From assembly GCA_025200525.1 (NCBI GenBank), contig JANUSC010000383.1, forward strand, positions 1 to 64,000: 64,000 bases of DNA, read 5' to 3'. Below, in pieces: positions 49,623 through 60,275 of this stretch; position 1 is the stretch's first letter; each line of letters begins with the position of its first letter. The notes under the pieces were generated by a model. That model saw only the letters and a list, made by a program, of their open reading frames with translations. It had not been told where the DNA came from and did no database searches. Source of the stretch: Camellia lanceoleosa (lineage: Eukaryota > Streptophyta > Magnoliopsida > Ericales > Theaceae). The position numbers were made by a program, and so were the translations under genes.

Positions 49623-50635
49623 TGTGATACCCCTGTTCTATATTGTGCTAAACTGGTCATTAATTTGTTTATGGTTATGTGTTTAGCATGATTTTGTGTG
49701 CCATTATGTGATAATATGTGATTTTGAATTAATTATTCGTTCGTAGGAATATCTGTTTGAATAGTCCCATTCGGGAATTAAATTGAGGGCCTTATTGGCC
49801 ACAGAACCCAAAATTGATTACGCCATTGTGATTGGCATAATTTTTAGAGCCTACAGTGAAATTTAATTGAAAATTGATTTTGGTCAATTTAAACTGATTA
49901 AATTGATAAATTAGTGCTCAATTACTTTATTATTATTATATTGATTTAGTGGGGCTTGTTGTGCATTAACACTCACTTCCCTTTAACTCTATTGAACTCA
50001 AAATCTGAGTTATACCATTGAGAGAGAGGGAGATCCGGCCCTAGTGAGAGAAAGGGAGAGGAGTTGTGCAAATTTTAACTTAAAGCTTGGGAACCTTGAA
50101 GATTATTCAAGATTTGATCATAGATTGTGAGAACCAAGCTCCTTGGTGAGTAATTCATGAGTTTAATGGGCAATTTTGTGTATTCAAAGTTGATTTACGG
50201 TCAAGAGTGAGAATTGAAAGGAATTTGAATTGTATGTGTTGGATTGAAGGTCAATGTTTGTATGCATGTATGTAATTGCTTTGAATTTTCATATTTGAGC
50301 ACCAAATGCACGATCTATGTGGGTTTTTAGTTGAAGATCATGTTCTTGACCATCTCTTCATCACATAAATTGAGATTGAGAATAATGTACCACATGCATG
50401 TGCAGATTATAAGGGTACGAGAGTTGAATGCATGAAATGGTTGTGTTAGTAATGAGTTTGGTGCAATTTGAGCCATGCATGTATTTATTTTGAGAAATTG
50501 AGCTTTCTAATGTTGTAAATTGGTATTGGTATCATGTTAGTATGTGTTTCTATGATATTTGGGCGAAATCATGCATCTTGAACCTTTGAATTTCGAGTTG
50601 AAGCTCAAGAACACATTCGAAATTCCAGATTTTGA

Positions 50636-50847
50636 CTCGCCGAAGGGGAAGTGCCGCCGAGCGGAGAAATCGAGCTCCCAAAGATTTTCGCAGACATGGT
50701 TCCCTTTCGGCGAAGTTGACGCTCGAGCGAGGAGCTATGTAGGCGCAGTCGCTGAAGGCCGAGTCCACGCCGGCGTGAATTCGAGGTAACCAGTACTTTT
50801 GCAGACCTAAGGGTCCGCTCGAGCGGGGAAGTCCACGCTCGAGCGGG
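50636..50847 (+). repeat. CTCGAG palindrome cluster in E3 5' LTR
   Basis: Several CGCTCGAGCGG-like sites in ~210 bp. Some are intact (near 50718, 50815 and 50836); others are shortened or altered (GCCGAGCGG, CGCCGGCG). The 3' LTR has different sites intact. Confidence 0.8.
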
Positions 50848-51176
50848 GACCCTATTTTCTGAAATCCTGTTTTTGCATTTTATGTTATGTTTTCCATTCT
50901 CTTTCACTTGCAAGCACTCTCAGGCATATGTTAAGCATTGTAAATGAGTTAATGGGATAATAACAAAGCCTAAAGAGGAATATGTGAATTAAAGAACGGA
51001 TTGAACTGTTAATGACCCTTTTGTGTTCATGAAATGTGTAGGGTCAAGCTCCAGGGCAAATCCACAAGCCGATCACTGTGAGTAATATCGATATTTGAAT
51101 GCTTATGAATGTTCAATTGTTTATTCCCTTAAAGCTTATGAACTGCTAATTGGGATTGTGGATGTAAGTTGAACAC

Positions 51177-51501
51177 GAATGGACCAGAGGTCGTTTTGTT
51201 GAACATGAATGGACCAAAGGTCGTTTTGATAAACCTGAATGGACCCAAGGTCGTTTTGACATGAATGGATGGGCCAAAGGCCGTTTTGACATGAATGAGT
51301 GGGCCGAAGGCCGTTTTGATACGAATGTGTGGGCCGAAGGCCGTTTTGATACGAAAGTGTGGGCCAAAGGCCGTTTTGAAATGAATGAGTGGGCCAAAGG
51401 CCGTTTGAAATGATTAAGTGGGCCAAAGGCCGTTTTGAAATGAATGATTGGGCCAAAGGCCGTTTTGACATAATCAAATGGGCCGAAGGCCGTTTCGTAA
51501 T
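51177..51501 (+). repeat. 30-bp tandem minisatellite of small hairpins in E3 5' LTR
   Basis: About 11 units of 26-30 bp. Each contains GRCC-(3 bases)-GGYC followed by GTTTTGA. The first three units read GGACC...GGTCG, later ones GGGCC...GGCCG, so both arms changed together. A stray further copy lies at 51586-51603. The unit can form a 4-5-bp stem with a three-base loop. Confidence 0.9.
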
Positions 51502-52120
51502 GAATGTAAAGCTGAATGAGTAAAAGGCCAGTGTGTGCGGAACTATGATTTAAATTACCCTTATATATGTTAACTACATAAATGAATTGGGCCCAAGGCC
51601 GTTTGGAAAACGTTGTTCTACGTCTTGTCGCAGAAATTCTGTAATTGATATTATTCACTGGGCTATCGCTCACGCTCATTCATGTTTTTGTAGGTGAGCC
51701 AAGAGAAGTACAAACCCAAATTTCGATGAAGTCTACCATAAACAACATGAGTTTTGAGAGTCACCTCGTGTCTCACGTCTGCAGACCCGGCCCTTGCCAT
51801 TTTGTTATGTAATTATATTTTGTTTTGTTGGCAAGGGTTTTGTGTACATTTGTATGTAGTCCGATATGGGTTGGCTCGGCAGATGATCTGTTGTAAAGAA
51901 GTTCATGCTACTATACTTTTGATGTGGGTTATTAACGCATATGAGTATGAGTTGTTTGATGTGCATATAAGCACCCTATGGACAAAGTTTTTAATTTTGC
52001 TTCCGTTTGGCCCCTTTACTCGACGAGTTATGTCTATTTTGGTTTGAGGTCAGAGGTAATCACAAAGCTTCTTGGCGGTTATGTCCTTAACCCATGGGGC
52101 GGGTTCGGGTCATGACAGAG

Positions 52121-52132
52121 TGGTATCAGAGC
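52121..52132 (+). promoter_or_regulatory. E3 primer-binding site (initiator Met tRNA)
   Basis: TGGTATCAGAGC, three bases (GAG) after the LTR end TGACA; complementary to the 3' end of initiator methionine tRNA. Confidence 0.95.
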
Positions 52133-52301
52133 ATGAGTTAATAACTCACACACTTGTCCAAAAAGAGCAATAAGCGTCTAGATAAGATCTAGGATGCATT
52201 CACGTGATGAATATGAATTTGGAAGCATTGATTATGTGCTTAAATGTTTTGATTTGAGAAATTATGTGCTACAAGTTGTAATTCACTTGCATTGCAATTA
52301 T
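52133..52301 (+). other. E3 leader, part before the nested LTR
   Basis: Non-coding leader between primer site and gag; continues at 54169-54235 after the nested LTR D. No recognisable gene. Confidence 0.8.
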
Positions 52302-52306
52302 TTGAA
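52302..52306 (+). repeat. Target-site duplication of solo LTR D (left)
   Basis: TTGAA, identical to 54164-54168. Confidence 0.9.
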
Positions 52307-53190
52307 TATAGCGACCCCGGTCTTTTCCCATTTGATTATTATATCCGGACTTATGTTCCGTGGATTCCGTTGTCATATTGTTGTTGTTGTCATCCTTTAA
52401 TTCTATTTGGTCGAGTTTTAGGATGTGTTAGGGTTGTTACGACCAATTGGGTGGAGCCTTGGTCTAGCCGTTGGTTGCCCGCTTTTAGGCTTTCCGCCGA
52501 GCGGACATCCCTACCCCCGAGCGGGGTTTACACTCTTCCAAAGATTTTTGGTCCTCGCAAAACTTCTGCAGTGAGAGATCTACGCCGAGCGGTTATCTTT
52601 CGCCGAGCGGACCTTATTTTGTTCTTACGCCGGCGGTGTATTGTGCGCCGAGCGGACTGCTGAGTTTAAATGCGCAACAGCGTTTTAAAACAAGCCAAAT
52701 TTTTCAGTTTATAAAACCCTAGGTTACGAGTTTACTCTCTCCCAACTCATCTTCTCTCTTAGGATTGATCTATTTAGAGTGTGAATCTACCCTTGTTCCT
52801 TCATTAAAAAGGTAGAGGAGAGTGAGGGCTACAGCTTAATCCGAGAAATTGTGGATTTGGAGCACTTTGGAGTTTTGGGCATCATCTTCATCTTCTTCTT
52901 TTGAGTTATTTCTTCGAGGTAGGGATTTCCTACTCCTTTTATATGTTTTAATCCTAATTGGTGGTATTTGAATCAAAGTGTTTAGTTTGGTAATTTTGGG
53001 AGAAACCTTAGGGTTTGTCATAGATTAATTTATATAATTAATTTAAGGGGAGATTGTGATATTGGGTTTAATTCATGAAATTGGGGAATTATGAGGTAAA
53101 TTGATGTAGTTGGATATTTAATCACTCATCTGTGAAATTGAGATTAATTGTGTTGTTATATTTATTTCTTGTTTAGAAATAATTGTTTTG

Positions 53191-53211
53191 GGCTATCGGT
53201 GGAGGATAGCC
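53191..53211 (+). other. Conserved LTR hairpin (copy in LTR D)
   Basis: GGCTATC-GGTGGAG-GATAGCC: perfect 7-bp stem, 7-base loop. Confidence 0.75.
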
Positions 53212-53356
53212 ATTGATTGTTGTAGACCTTGCATGCGGCTTAGGTATAACTGAAATTGAGTCATTTATTTGACTGTTGAGTTAATACAGAACATTTGTGT
53301 ATTGATTATGTGTTGTATATGGCAAATATCAATTATGTACATATGCATTTGGTTTT

Positions 53357-53450
53357 GGAGGAGATAGGGGATGAACTCCACGGTTTAGGGGAAGATAGGG
53401 GATGGACCTCTAAACCGGATTTTGTTCGGAGGAGATAGGGGATGGACTCC
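53357..53450 (+). other. Triple-hairpin module (copy in LTR D)
   Basis: Two 23-bp hairpins (53357-53379 and 53428-53450, arms GGAG/CTCC) flank a middle one with an 8-bp perfect stem (53381-53388 with 53410-53417). GATAGGGGATG occurs once in each, in or near the loop. Related modules are in C, E2 and F. Confidence 0.7.
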
Positions 53451-54163
53451 AGTAGCATCACATATGTGTGTGCTTATTGATAATAGAAATATTTCTATTT
53501 GTTGTTAATATGATACATCACCACCATGTGTGTCAGTTGAGAAGTATGGGAGTGGATTTGATTGAGATGGTTATAACACCAGCACGTGTGTTTATTTTGT
53601 TATAAGAAAGGTTTAACGATTTGTTATCCTTGTTGAGTTGTTTGGCCGTGTTCTCGAGCCATGTCTCAGATAAATGAAAAGTGTATTGTGTCATAGACCA
53701 TGTGTCATAGACAACGTAGACATTCGTGTCATAATATTGCAAATTGAATATTTTGTGTTAACCATGTATCGGGTGCTACTGCTTTAGTTAATTCTTATGC
53801 TTGGTTTAGTATTTTTCTACTGGGCTGTGGCTCACCCTATATGAGAACTTCATTTTCAGGTTCAGGTGGTTCATTACCTCCAAAGACTTAGCTTGTGAGG
53901 ATTTGGACTTGAAGATTTGCTTTATTTGTTTTATTTGTTTCATTTGAACTATGTAAACTTTCAAGCCTAGGGCTTTATTTGTTTTTGAATTAGAACTCAT
54001 GAAATTGTGTCCAAGTGTTGGCTTGGCAAGATGTAAGCCCTTAGGGTATTTATTATGATGTTTTTATTTCGTAGTACTCTGATGAATGGAATAAGATACT
54101 TTATTTCCGTATAATTCCACATGTTAATATTACGTATTATGGGTTTATTTTGAGGGCGTTACA

Positions 54164-54168
54164 TTGAA
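54164..54168 (+). repeat. Target-site duplication of solo LTR D (right)
   Basis: TTGAA, identical to 52302-52306. Confidence 0.9.
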
Positions 54169-54235
54169 TATGTGCGCCCTTAGTGTATATACATTTGTGA
54201 ATCTTTTGTATGAAATATAATGCAAGTTTAATTAG

Positions 54236-55078
54236 ATGGTGAGAACAAGAGGTGATGAGATAGAGGAGTCCTCTCGCCAGATGGATGTAATGGAAAGGTT
54301 GATCCAAAAAATGGCAGAAGCTTTGAGACAGCAACATGAGTGGCAACAATAGTGGCAGTAACCACACCCGCCACCTCCACCTCAGGCACTACCCGTGCCA
54401 AATGAACAGAATAATGACCGGATTATAGCTCTCACCAAGGAATTCAAGAAAATGAAACCACCGCAATTACACGGGGGATTAGATCCGTTGAAGGCCGAAG
54501 CGTGGGTCCTCGGCATTGAGAAATTGTTTGAAGTGTTCCCCTGTTCAGAGACACAGAAGGTGCTTCTAGCCACTTTTATGCTAGAAGACGAAGCAAGAAG
54601 ATGGTGGATGTTGATGCGAGAAAATCATAAAGATGTGGATTGGGTAAAATTTCTGGAGATCTTTTATGACAAGTATTTTCCGCAATGTGTTCGGGACAGG
54701 AAAGTAGCTGAGTTCATGGACCTCAAGCAAGATAGCATGACAGTGGCTGAGTATGAGGCCAAGTTCACTGAATTGGCCAGATTTGCACCACATGTGATTG
54801 ACACCGATTATAAGAAGGCAAGACATTTTGAAGGCGGACTCCGCGGTGACATCCTAGAGAGGGTGAATGTCCTAAAGCTGGAGACCTACATCGGGGTGCT
54901 TGACAGGGCCATCATATCAGAGGCTAATATAGCTAGACAAGCTAAACCAGCAACAGAATGGAAGGGTAACAAAAGGCAAGGCTTTTTCAAGAAGAAATTT
55001 CAAAAAGCAAAACACTGGCTCCTCCACTACTTCAAATTCTTCCCGAGACACAGCCCATGTGCAATATCAGAGTAAAAA
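54236..55078 (+). pseudogene. E3 gag, with two early stops
   Basis: Begins MVRTRGDEIEESSRQMD at the ATG at 54236. In-frame TAG (54350-54352) and TAA (54359-54361) interrupt the Q-rich stretch after codon 38; both fit C-to-T changes of CAG and CAA. The frame then stays open from 54395 to 55075 with a good retrotransposon gag (capsid) domain: PPQLHGGLDPLKAEAWV, QKVLLATFMLEDEARRWW, FYDKYFPQCVRDRKVAEF, LKQDSMTVAEYEAKFTELAR. It ends at a frameshift just before the zinc knuckle. Gag would form the capsid and package RNA; the early stops prevent this as written. Confidence 0.9.
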
Positions 55079-55921
55079 GGCACCGTGAGGCTCATATCGT
55101 CGGCCAGAGGTCAAGTTTCAAGTGGGAAACGAGGGCACATAGCCCGAGAGTGCAATCAGAACGGTGGGAAACTAGCAGCTAGTTCAACTGCATCGGTTCC
55201 AAAGCCGGGAAATACTGTGAGGTCCGCTATTACTGGGGACACAGTGAGACAGGGAAGAGTTTTTGTGCTCGTTCCGGGTGATACACGGAATGCCAATGCC
55301 AATGCCGTTGTCTCAGGTACTATCTCAATATGTAACCAGGATGCTTTTGTATTAATTGATTCTGGATCAACGCACTCATTTGTGACATATGCATTTGCAT
55401 CTAGACTGAAAAGACCCCTAGAATTGTTACCATATTTGTTATGTGTGTCTGCTCCATCGGGGGAATCTGTATTCTGTGACTATATATATATATATCGGTT
55501 TTGTGACATGCATATTGAGGATGCTACCCTATATGTAGATTTGTTGCCCTTAAACTTTAGACACTTCGATGTAATTTTGGGCATGGATTGGTTGACCAAA
55601 TATTGTGCCACCATAGATTGTGTGACAAAGAGGGTTGTGTTTAAACCACCAGAACAGAAAGAGATTGTGTTTGTGGGAAATGGGGTAGTGCCTCCACCGT
55701 ATTTGATATCTGCAATGAAAGCATCTAAATTGATCAGGAAGGGGTGCCAGGGTTATTTGTGTTATGTATTGACTGAACAATCCGTAAATGTTGAATTGAA
55801 TGATATTCCCATTGTTAGAGAATTCCCAGATGTGTTTCCAAATGAATTACTAGGGGAATTGGTAGACAGGGAGATAGAGTTTACTATTGAGACTGTGCCA
55901 GGCACCCAAATTTATTTCTAA
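55079..55921 (+). pseudogene. E3 gag zinc knuckle remnant and aspartic protease
   Basis: The frame 55085-55921 opens near a CCHC knuckle (55113-55155) that reads FKWETRAH or SGKRGHIARECNQ depending on frame. The first two cysteines are lost to a substitution and a small deletion, while His and the last Cys remain. The protease follows with active site LIDSGSTHSF (Asp codon 55358-55360) and [19 protein letters not shown]. The start of RT (DIPIVREFPDVFPNEL, then [15 protein letters not shown]) is in the same frame. It is lost by a deletion at ~55915, before the segment normally carrying APYRMAPAE. Confidence 0.9.
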
Positions 55922-56442
55922 AACTCCCTACAGGATGGCTACCGCCGAAATGAAAGAATTAAAGGAACAGTTGCAAGACCTTCTTAATAAAGGGTTTATC
56001 CGGCCTAGCACGTCGCCTTGGGGCGCACCTGTGTTATTTGTGAAAAAGAAGGATGGTACTTTGTGCCTGTGCATCGATTATCGGGAATTGAATAAGGTAA
56101 CGATAAAGAACAAGTATCCCTTACCCGTATTGATGATTTATTTGATCGGGCCAGGATCAAGGTGTTTTCTAAGATTGATTTGAGATCCCGTATCATCAGT
56201 TGAAGGTTAAGGCAGAGGATGTTGAGAAAACAGCATTCAGAACGAGGTATGGTCATTTTGAGTTTCTTGTCATGCCGTTTGGAGTGACTAATGCTCCGGA
56301 AGCGTTTATGGACTTAATGAATAGAATATTTAAAACCTACCTTGATGAGTTTGTGGTAGTTTTCATCGATGATATCTTGATATATTCTAAAGATAGACTT
56401 GAACATGAACAACATTTGAGGGCTGTTTTACAAATACTTTAG
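55887..56442 (+). pseudogene. E3 reverse transcriptase, frameshifted
   Basis: Two pieces. The first (to ~56183) reads [58 protein letters not shown]. Its frame is then lost around 56120-56200, where runs of G appear shortened against the expected [17 protein letters not shown]. The second (56200-56442) gives [34 protein letters not shown] and the catalytic FIDDILIYS (DD at 56368-56373). The chemistry residues are intact; the frame is not. Confidence 0.9.
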
Positions 56443-57945
56443 AAAGGAAATTATTTGCTAAACTAAAGAAATGTGAGTTTTGGTTGGATGAAATTGTTTT
56501 CTTAGGACATGTGATCAACAAGGAAGGGATTTCAGTGGACCCGCAGAAAATAGAGGCAATTGTGAATTGGCCTACACCAACTAATGTGACAGAGGTCCGT
56601 AGCTTCATGGGCTTAGTAGGGTACTACAGAAGGTTTGTGAAGGACTTTTCAAACTAGTGCCTCTTACCCAATTGACACGTAAAGGGCAACTGCTTGAATG
56701 GAATGATGAAAGAGAATTTGCTTTTCAAGAACGAAAACAAGATTGACCACCGCACCAATTTTGACACTACCTTCGTGCACGGAAAATTTTGTAATTTTCA
56801 AAGGACGCATCTTATAAGGGTTTGGGTTGTGTGTTAATGCGAGAACGGAAAGGTTATTGCTACGCCCCCTACGCTTGAGGCCACATGAGAAGAATTATCC
56901 GACGACGACCGAATTGGTCGCAGCTTGTTTTTGCCTTGAAAATCGGCATTATTTGTATGGGGCAAAATGCTAAGTCTACACGGATCATAAGAGCCTAAAA
57001 TACTTCTTCACGCAGAAAGAGCCGAATATGCCGAGAAGATGGTCGAATTGATAAAAGACTATGATCTTGAGATTCAAGACACCCCGAAAGCCAATACAGC
57101 TTGCCGATGCTATGAGCGTAAAATCAATAGGGGTATGGCTTGTTTGCTTATCAACAAAAGAAATCTTGCAAGATTTTGAGAAGTCGAAATTGAGGTAGTG
57201 GTATGTGAACAGGCGGATTGATAGTCGCTATTATTAATGTAAGCCTAATTGTTGAGGAGATCAAATGTAAATGTAAAGAGGATGAGTTCCTCGTAAAAGT
57301 AATCAATGAATTTGAGACGAGTCCAAAAGGCATTTAGCATTGAGAATGAAATGTTGAGATTCCAAAATGTAATGTGTGTCCCCAATATTTCTAACTTAAG
57401 AAGAGGGTTTTAGACGAAGCCCACAGATTCAGATTTGCTATGCATCCCGCAACAATAAAATGTACCGATTTGAAACAAACCTATTGGTGGCCTAAAATGA
57501 AGAAAGAGATTGCGAATATGTGTCTAAGTGCCTTCAAGGTCGCAAGTTAAGGTCAACATCGTAAACCAAAGCGGTCTACTCCAACCTCTCCCTATTCCCG
57601 AATGGAAGTGGGAACATGTGACTATGGATTTCGTTGTTGGCCTACCTCGGACTTCTCGAGGTATGGATTCTGCTTTGGGTTGTAGTTGATAGATTGACTA
57701 AATCGCACATTTTCCACTCACAAAACTACATTTACCGCTTATAGATTGGCTACTATTTATGTTGATGAGATTGTCCGCTTACACGGTGTTCCAAAGATTC
57801 ATTGTGTCGAATAGATTTCCAAATTTGTATCTAGGTTGTGGAAGAGTTTGCGTGAAGCTATGGGAATGTAACTAAGGTTCAAGATCTTGCATTCCATCCA
57901 CAAACAGATGGGCAATCAGAACGAACGATACAAACCTTAGAAGAT
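56443..57945 (+). pseudogene. E3 RNase H and integrase core, shredded by indels
   Basis: No frame stays open for more than a few dozen codons, but motifs can be followed across frames. [20 protein letters not shown] and [16 protein letters not shown] (56470-56660) follow RT. KDASYKGLGCVLMRE (56801-56848) holds the first RNase H catalytic Asp, then YTDHKSLKYFFTQKE (~56979-57020). The integrase zinc domain remains as FAMHPATIKC and YWWPKMKKEIA (~57430-57515). [16 protein letters not shown] (57606-57650) carries the first integrase catalytic Asp. Small deletions, several in G or C runs, cause the shifts. No product is possible as written. Confidence 0.85.
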
Positions 57946-58702
57946 ATGCTTCGCATGTGTGCTTTGGATTTTCAGGGGAGTTGGGAAGATTATTTGCCAC
58001 TTGCAGAATTTTCTTATAATAACAGCTTCCACTCCAGCATCGGTATGGCACGATACGAGGCTTTGTATGGTAGGAGGTGTAGATCACCTATCTGTTGGAC
58101 AGAGGTCGGGGATAGAGCTTTGCTTGGGCTAGAAATTGTGCAAGACACTTCTGAGAAGATCAAGACTATTCGCCAAAGGCTCAAAACAAATTTCAGATCG
58201 ACAAAAGAATTATGCAGACGTCCGGAGAAGACCTCTTGAGTATGAGGTTGGTGACCATGTGTTCATCCGTGTTTCTCCGATGAAAGGCCAAGTCAGATTT
58301 GGGAAAGAGGGCAAGTTGTCGCCCCGTTACATCGGGCCGTTCCAGATTCTGGAGAGACTTGGTCCAATTGCTTATAGAGTTGCTTTGCCACCAGGATTTG
58401 AACAAATCCACAATGTATTTCATGTGTCGATGTTGAGGGGCTACCTCCGAGACCCGTTTCATGTGATTGATTATCACCGGGTTGCTATTGATGAAAATAT
58501 GGAATATGCTGAATGGCCAGAGAGAATTGTGGACCGACAAGTGAAAGAATTGAGGAATAAGTCCATCCCAATGGTGAAAGTGGAATGGAAGGAACACTAT
58601 GGGACGGATGCCACGTGGGAAAAAGAGGAGGAAATGCGACTACGCTACCCACATTTGTTTCCCGACGAAGGTAACTTAAGTTTGGAGGACCAAACTTCCT
58701 AA
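57946..58702 (+). pseudogene. E3 integrase C-terminal half with chromodomain-like tail
   Basis: The first frame (57946-58239) gives the core end [61 protein letters not shown] frameshift near 58190-58230 leads to the second frame. That frame runs clean to TAA (58700-58702): YEVGDHVFIRVSPMKG, VRFGKEGKLSPRYIGPFQIL, IHNVFHVSMLRGY, then the chromodomain-like tail PERIVDRQVKELRNKSIPMV, KVEWKEHYGTDATWEKEEEM, YPHLFPDEG. This tail places E3 among Tekay/Del-type chromoviruses. Confidence 0.9.
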
Positions 58703-58714
58703 AGGGGGGAAGAC
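58701..58714 (+). promoter_or_regulatory. E3 polypurine tract
   Basis: AAAGGGGGGAAGAC directly before the 3' LTR start TGTGATACCCC; it overlaps the pol stop codon. Confidence 0.9.
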
Positions 58715-59736
58715 TGTGATACCCCTGTTCTGTATTGTGCTAAACTGGTCATTAATTTGTTTATGGTTATGTATTTAGCATGATTTTGTGTGCCATTATG
58801 TGATAATATGTGATTTTGAATTCGTATCTGTTCACCGTAGGAATATCTGTTTGAATAGTCCCATTCGGGAATTAAATTGAGGGCCTTATTGGCCACAAAA
58901 CCCGAAATTGACTACGCCATTGTGATTGGCATAATTTTTAGAGCCTATAGTGAAATTTAATTGAAAATTGATTTTGGTCAATTTAAACTGATTAAATTGA
59001 TAAATTAGAGCCCAATTACTTTATTATTATTATATTGATTTAGTGGGGCTTGTTGTGCATTAACACTCACTTCCCTTTAACTCTATTGAACTCAAAATCT
59101 GAGTTATACCATTGAGAGAGAGGGAGATCCAGCCCTAGTGAGAGAAAGGGGGAGGAGTTGTGCAAATTTTAACTTAAAGCTTGGGAACCTTGAAGATTAT
59201 TCAAGATTTGATCATAGATTGTGAGAACTAAGCTCCTTGGTGAGTAATTCATGAGTTTAATTGGCAATTTTGTGTATTCAAAGTTGATTTATGGTCAAGA
59301 GTGAGAATTGAAAGGAATTTGAATTGTATGTGTTGGATTGAAGGTCAATGTTTGTATGCATGTATGTAATTGCTTTGAATTTTCATATTTGAGCACCAAA
59401 TACATGATCTATGTGGGTTTTTAGTTGAAGATCATGTTCTTGACCATCTCTTCATCACATAAGTTGAGATTGAGAATAATGTACCACATGCATGTGCAGA
59501 TTATAAGGGTACGAGAGTTGAATGCATGAAATGGTTGTGTTAGTAATGAGTTTGGTGCAATTTGAGCCATGCATGTATTTATTTTGAGAAATTGAGCTTT
59601 CTAATGTTGTAAATTGGTATTGGTATCATGTTAGTATGTGTTTCTATGATATTTGGGCCGAAATCATGCATCTTGAACCTTTGAATTTCGAGTTGAAGCT
59701 TAAGAACACATTCTGGAAATTCCAGAATTTTGACTC

Positions 59737-59950
59737 CCGCTCGAGCGGGGGAAGTGCCGTTTGAGCGGAGAAATCGAGCTCCCAAAGATTTTCGCAGACA
59801 TGGTTCCCGCTCGAGCGGAGAAGTTGACGCTCGAGCGGGGAGCTAAGTAGGCAATCGCCGAAGCGCCGAGTCCACGCTCGAGCGTGAATTCGAGGTAACC
59901 AGGACTTTTGCACCTAAGGGTCCGCTGAAGGGGAAGTCCACGCCGAGCGG
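59737..59950 (+). repeat. CTCGAG palindrome cluster in E3 3' LTR
   Basis: Homologous to 50636-50847. Intact CGCTCGAGCG copies near 59738, 59808, 59828 and 59876 correspond to shortened or rearranged sites in the 5' LTR, and the reverse holds for 59922-59950. Confidence 0.8.
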
Positions 59951-60275
59951 ACTCTATTTTCAAACTCGCTTTTGCATTTTACGTTCTGTTTTCCGTTCTC
60001 TTTCACTTGCAAGCACTCTCAAGCATCTGTTAAGCATTGTAAATGAGCTAATGGGATAATAACAAAGCCTAAAGAGGAATATGTGAATTAAAGAACGGAT
60101 TGAACTGTTAATGACCCTTTTGTGTTCATGAAATGTGTAGGGTTAAGCTCCAGGGCAAATCCACAAGCCGATCACTATGAGTAATATCGATATTTGAATG
60201 CTTATGAATGTTCAATTGTTTATTCCCTTAAAGCTTATGAACTGCTAATTGGGATTGTGGATGTAAGTTGAACAC

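Larger units (their letters stand above)
49623..52117 (+). mobile_element. E3 5' LTR
   Basis: 2495 bp, TGTGATACCCC...GGGTCATGACA. Contains a palindrome cluster (~50636-50847), a tandem hairpin minisatellite (51177-51501) and the shared CTGGGC block (51658-51720). Outside the palindrome cluster and minisatellite it matches the 3' LTR almost base for base. Small open frames in the minisatellite (repeats of KRPLAHS or QNGLWPTH type) are the repeat translated. Confidence 0.95.
52307..54163 (+). mobile_element. Solo LTR D, TATAGC-type, nested in the E3 leader
   Basis: 1857 bp, TATAGCGACC...GGGCGTTACA, flanked by perfect 5-bp TTGAA repeats, which fix the ends as TA...CA. It carries a palindrome cluster (52494-52656, sites mostly shortened), the hairpin (53191-53211), the triple-hairpin module (53357-53450) and the shared CTGGGC/GCTCACCC block (53817-53870). 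It is close in sequence to the E2 5' LTR. It inserted after E3 and then lost its body by LTR-LTR recombination. Confidence 0.95.

Noticed and set aside
51136..51679. A 177-codon frame of repeated KRPLAHS units (and its counterpart at 60228-60776)
   Set aside because: It is the E3 LTR minisatellite read on the minus strand. The frame is not kept in the 3' LTR copy, and there is no homology to a known protein.
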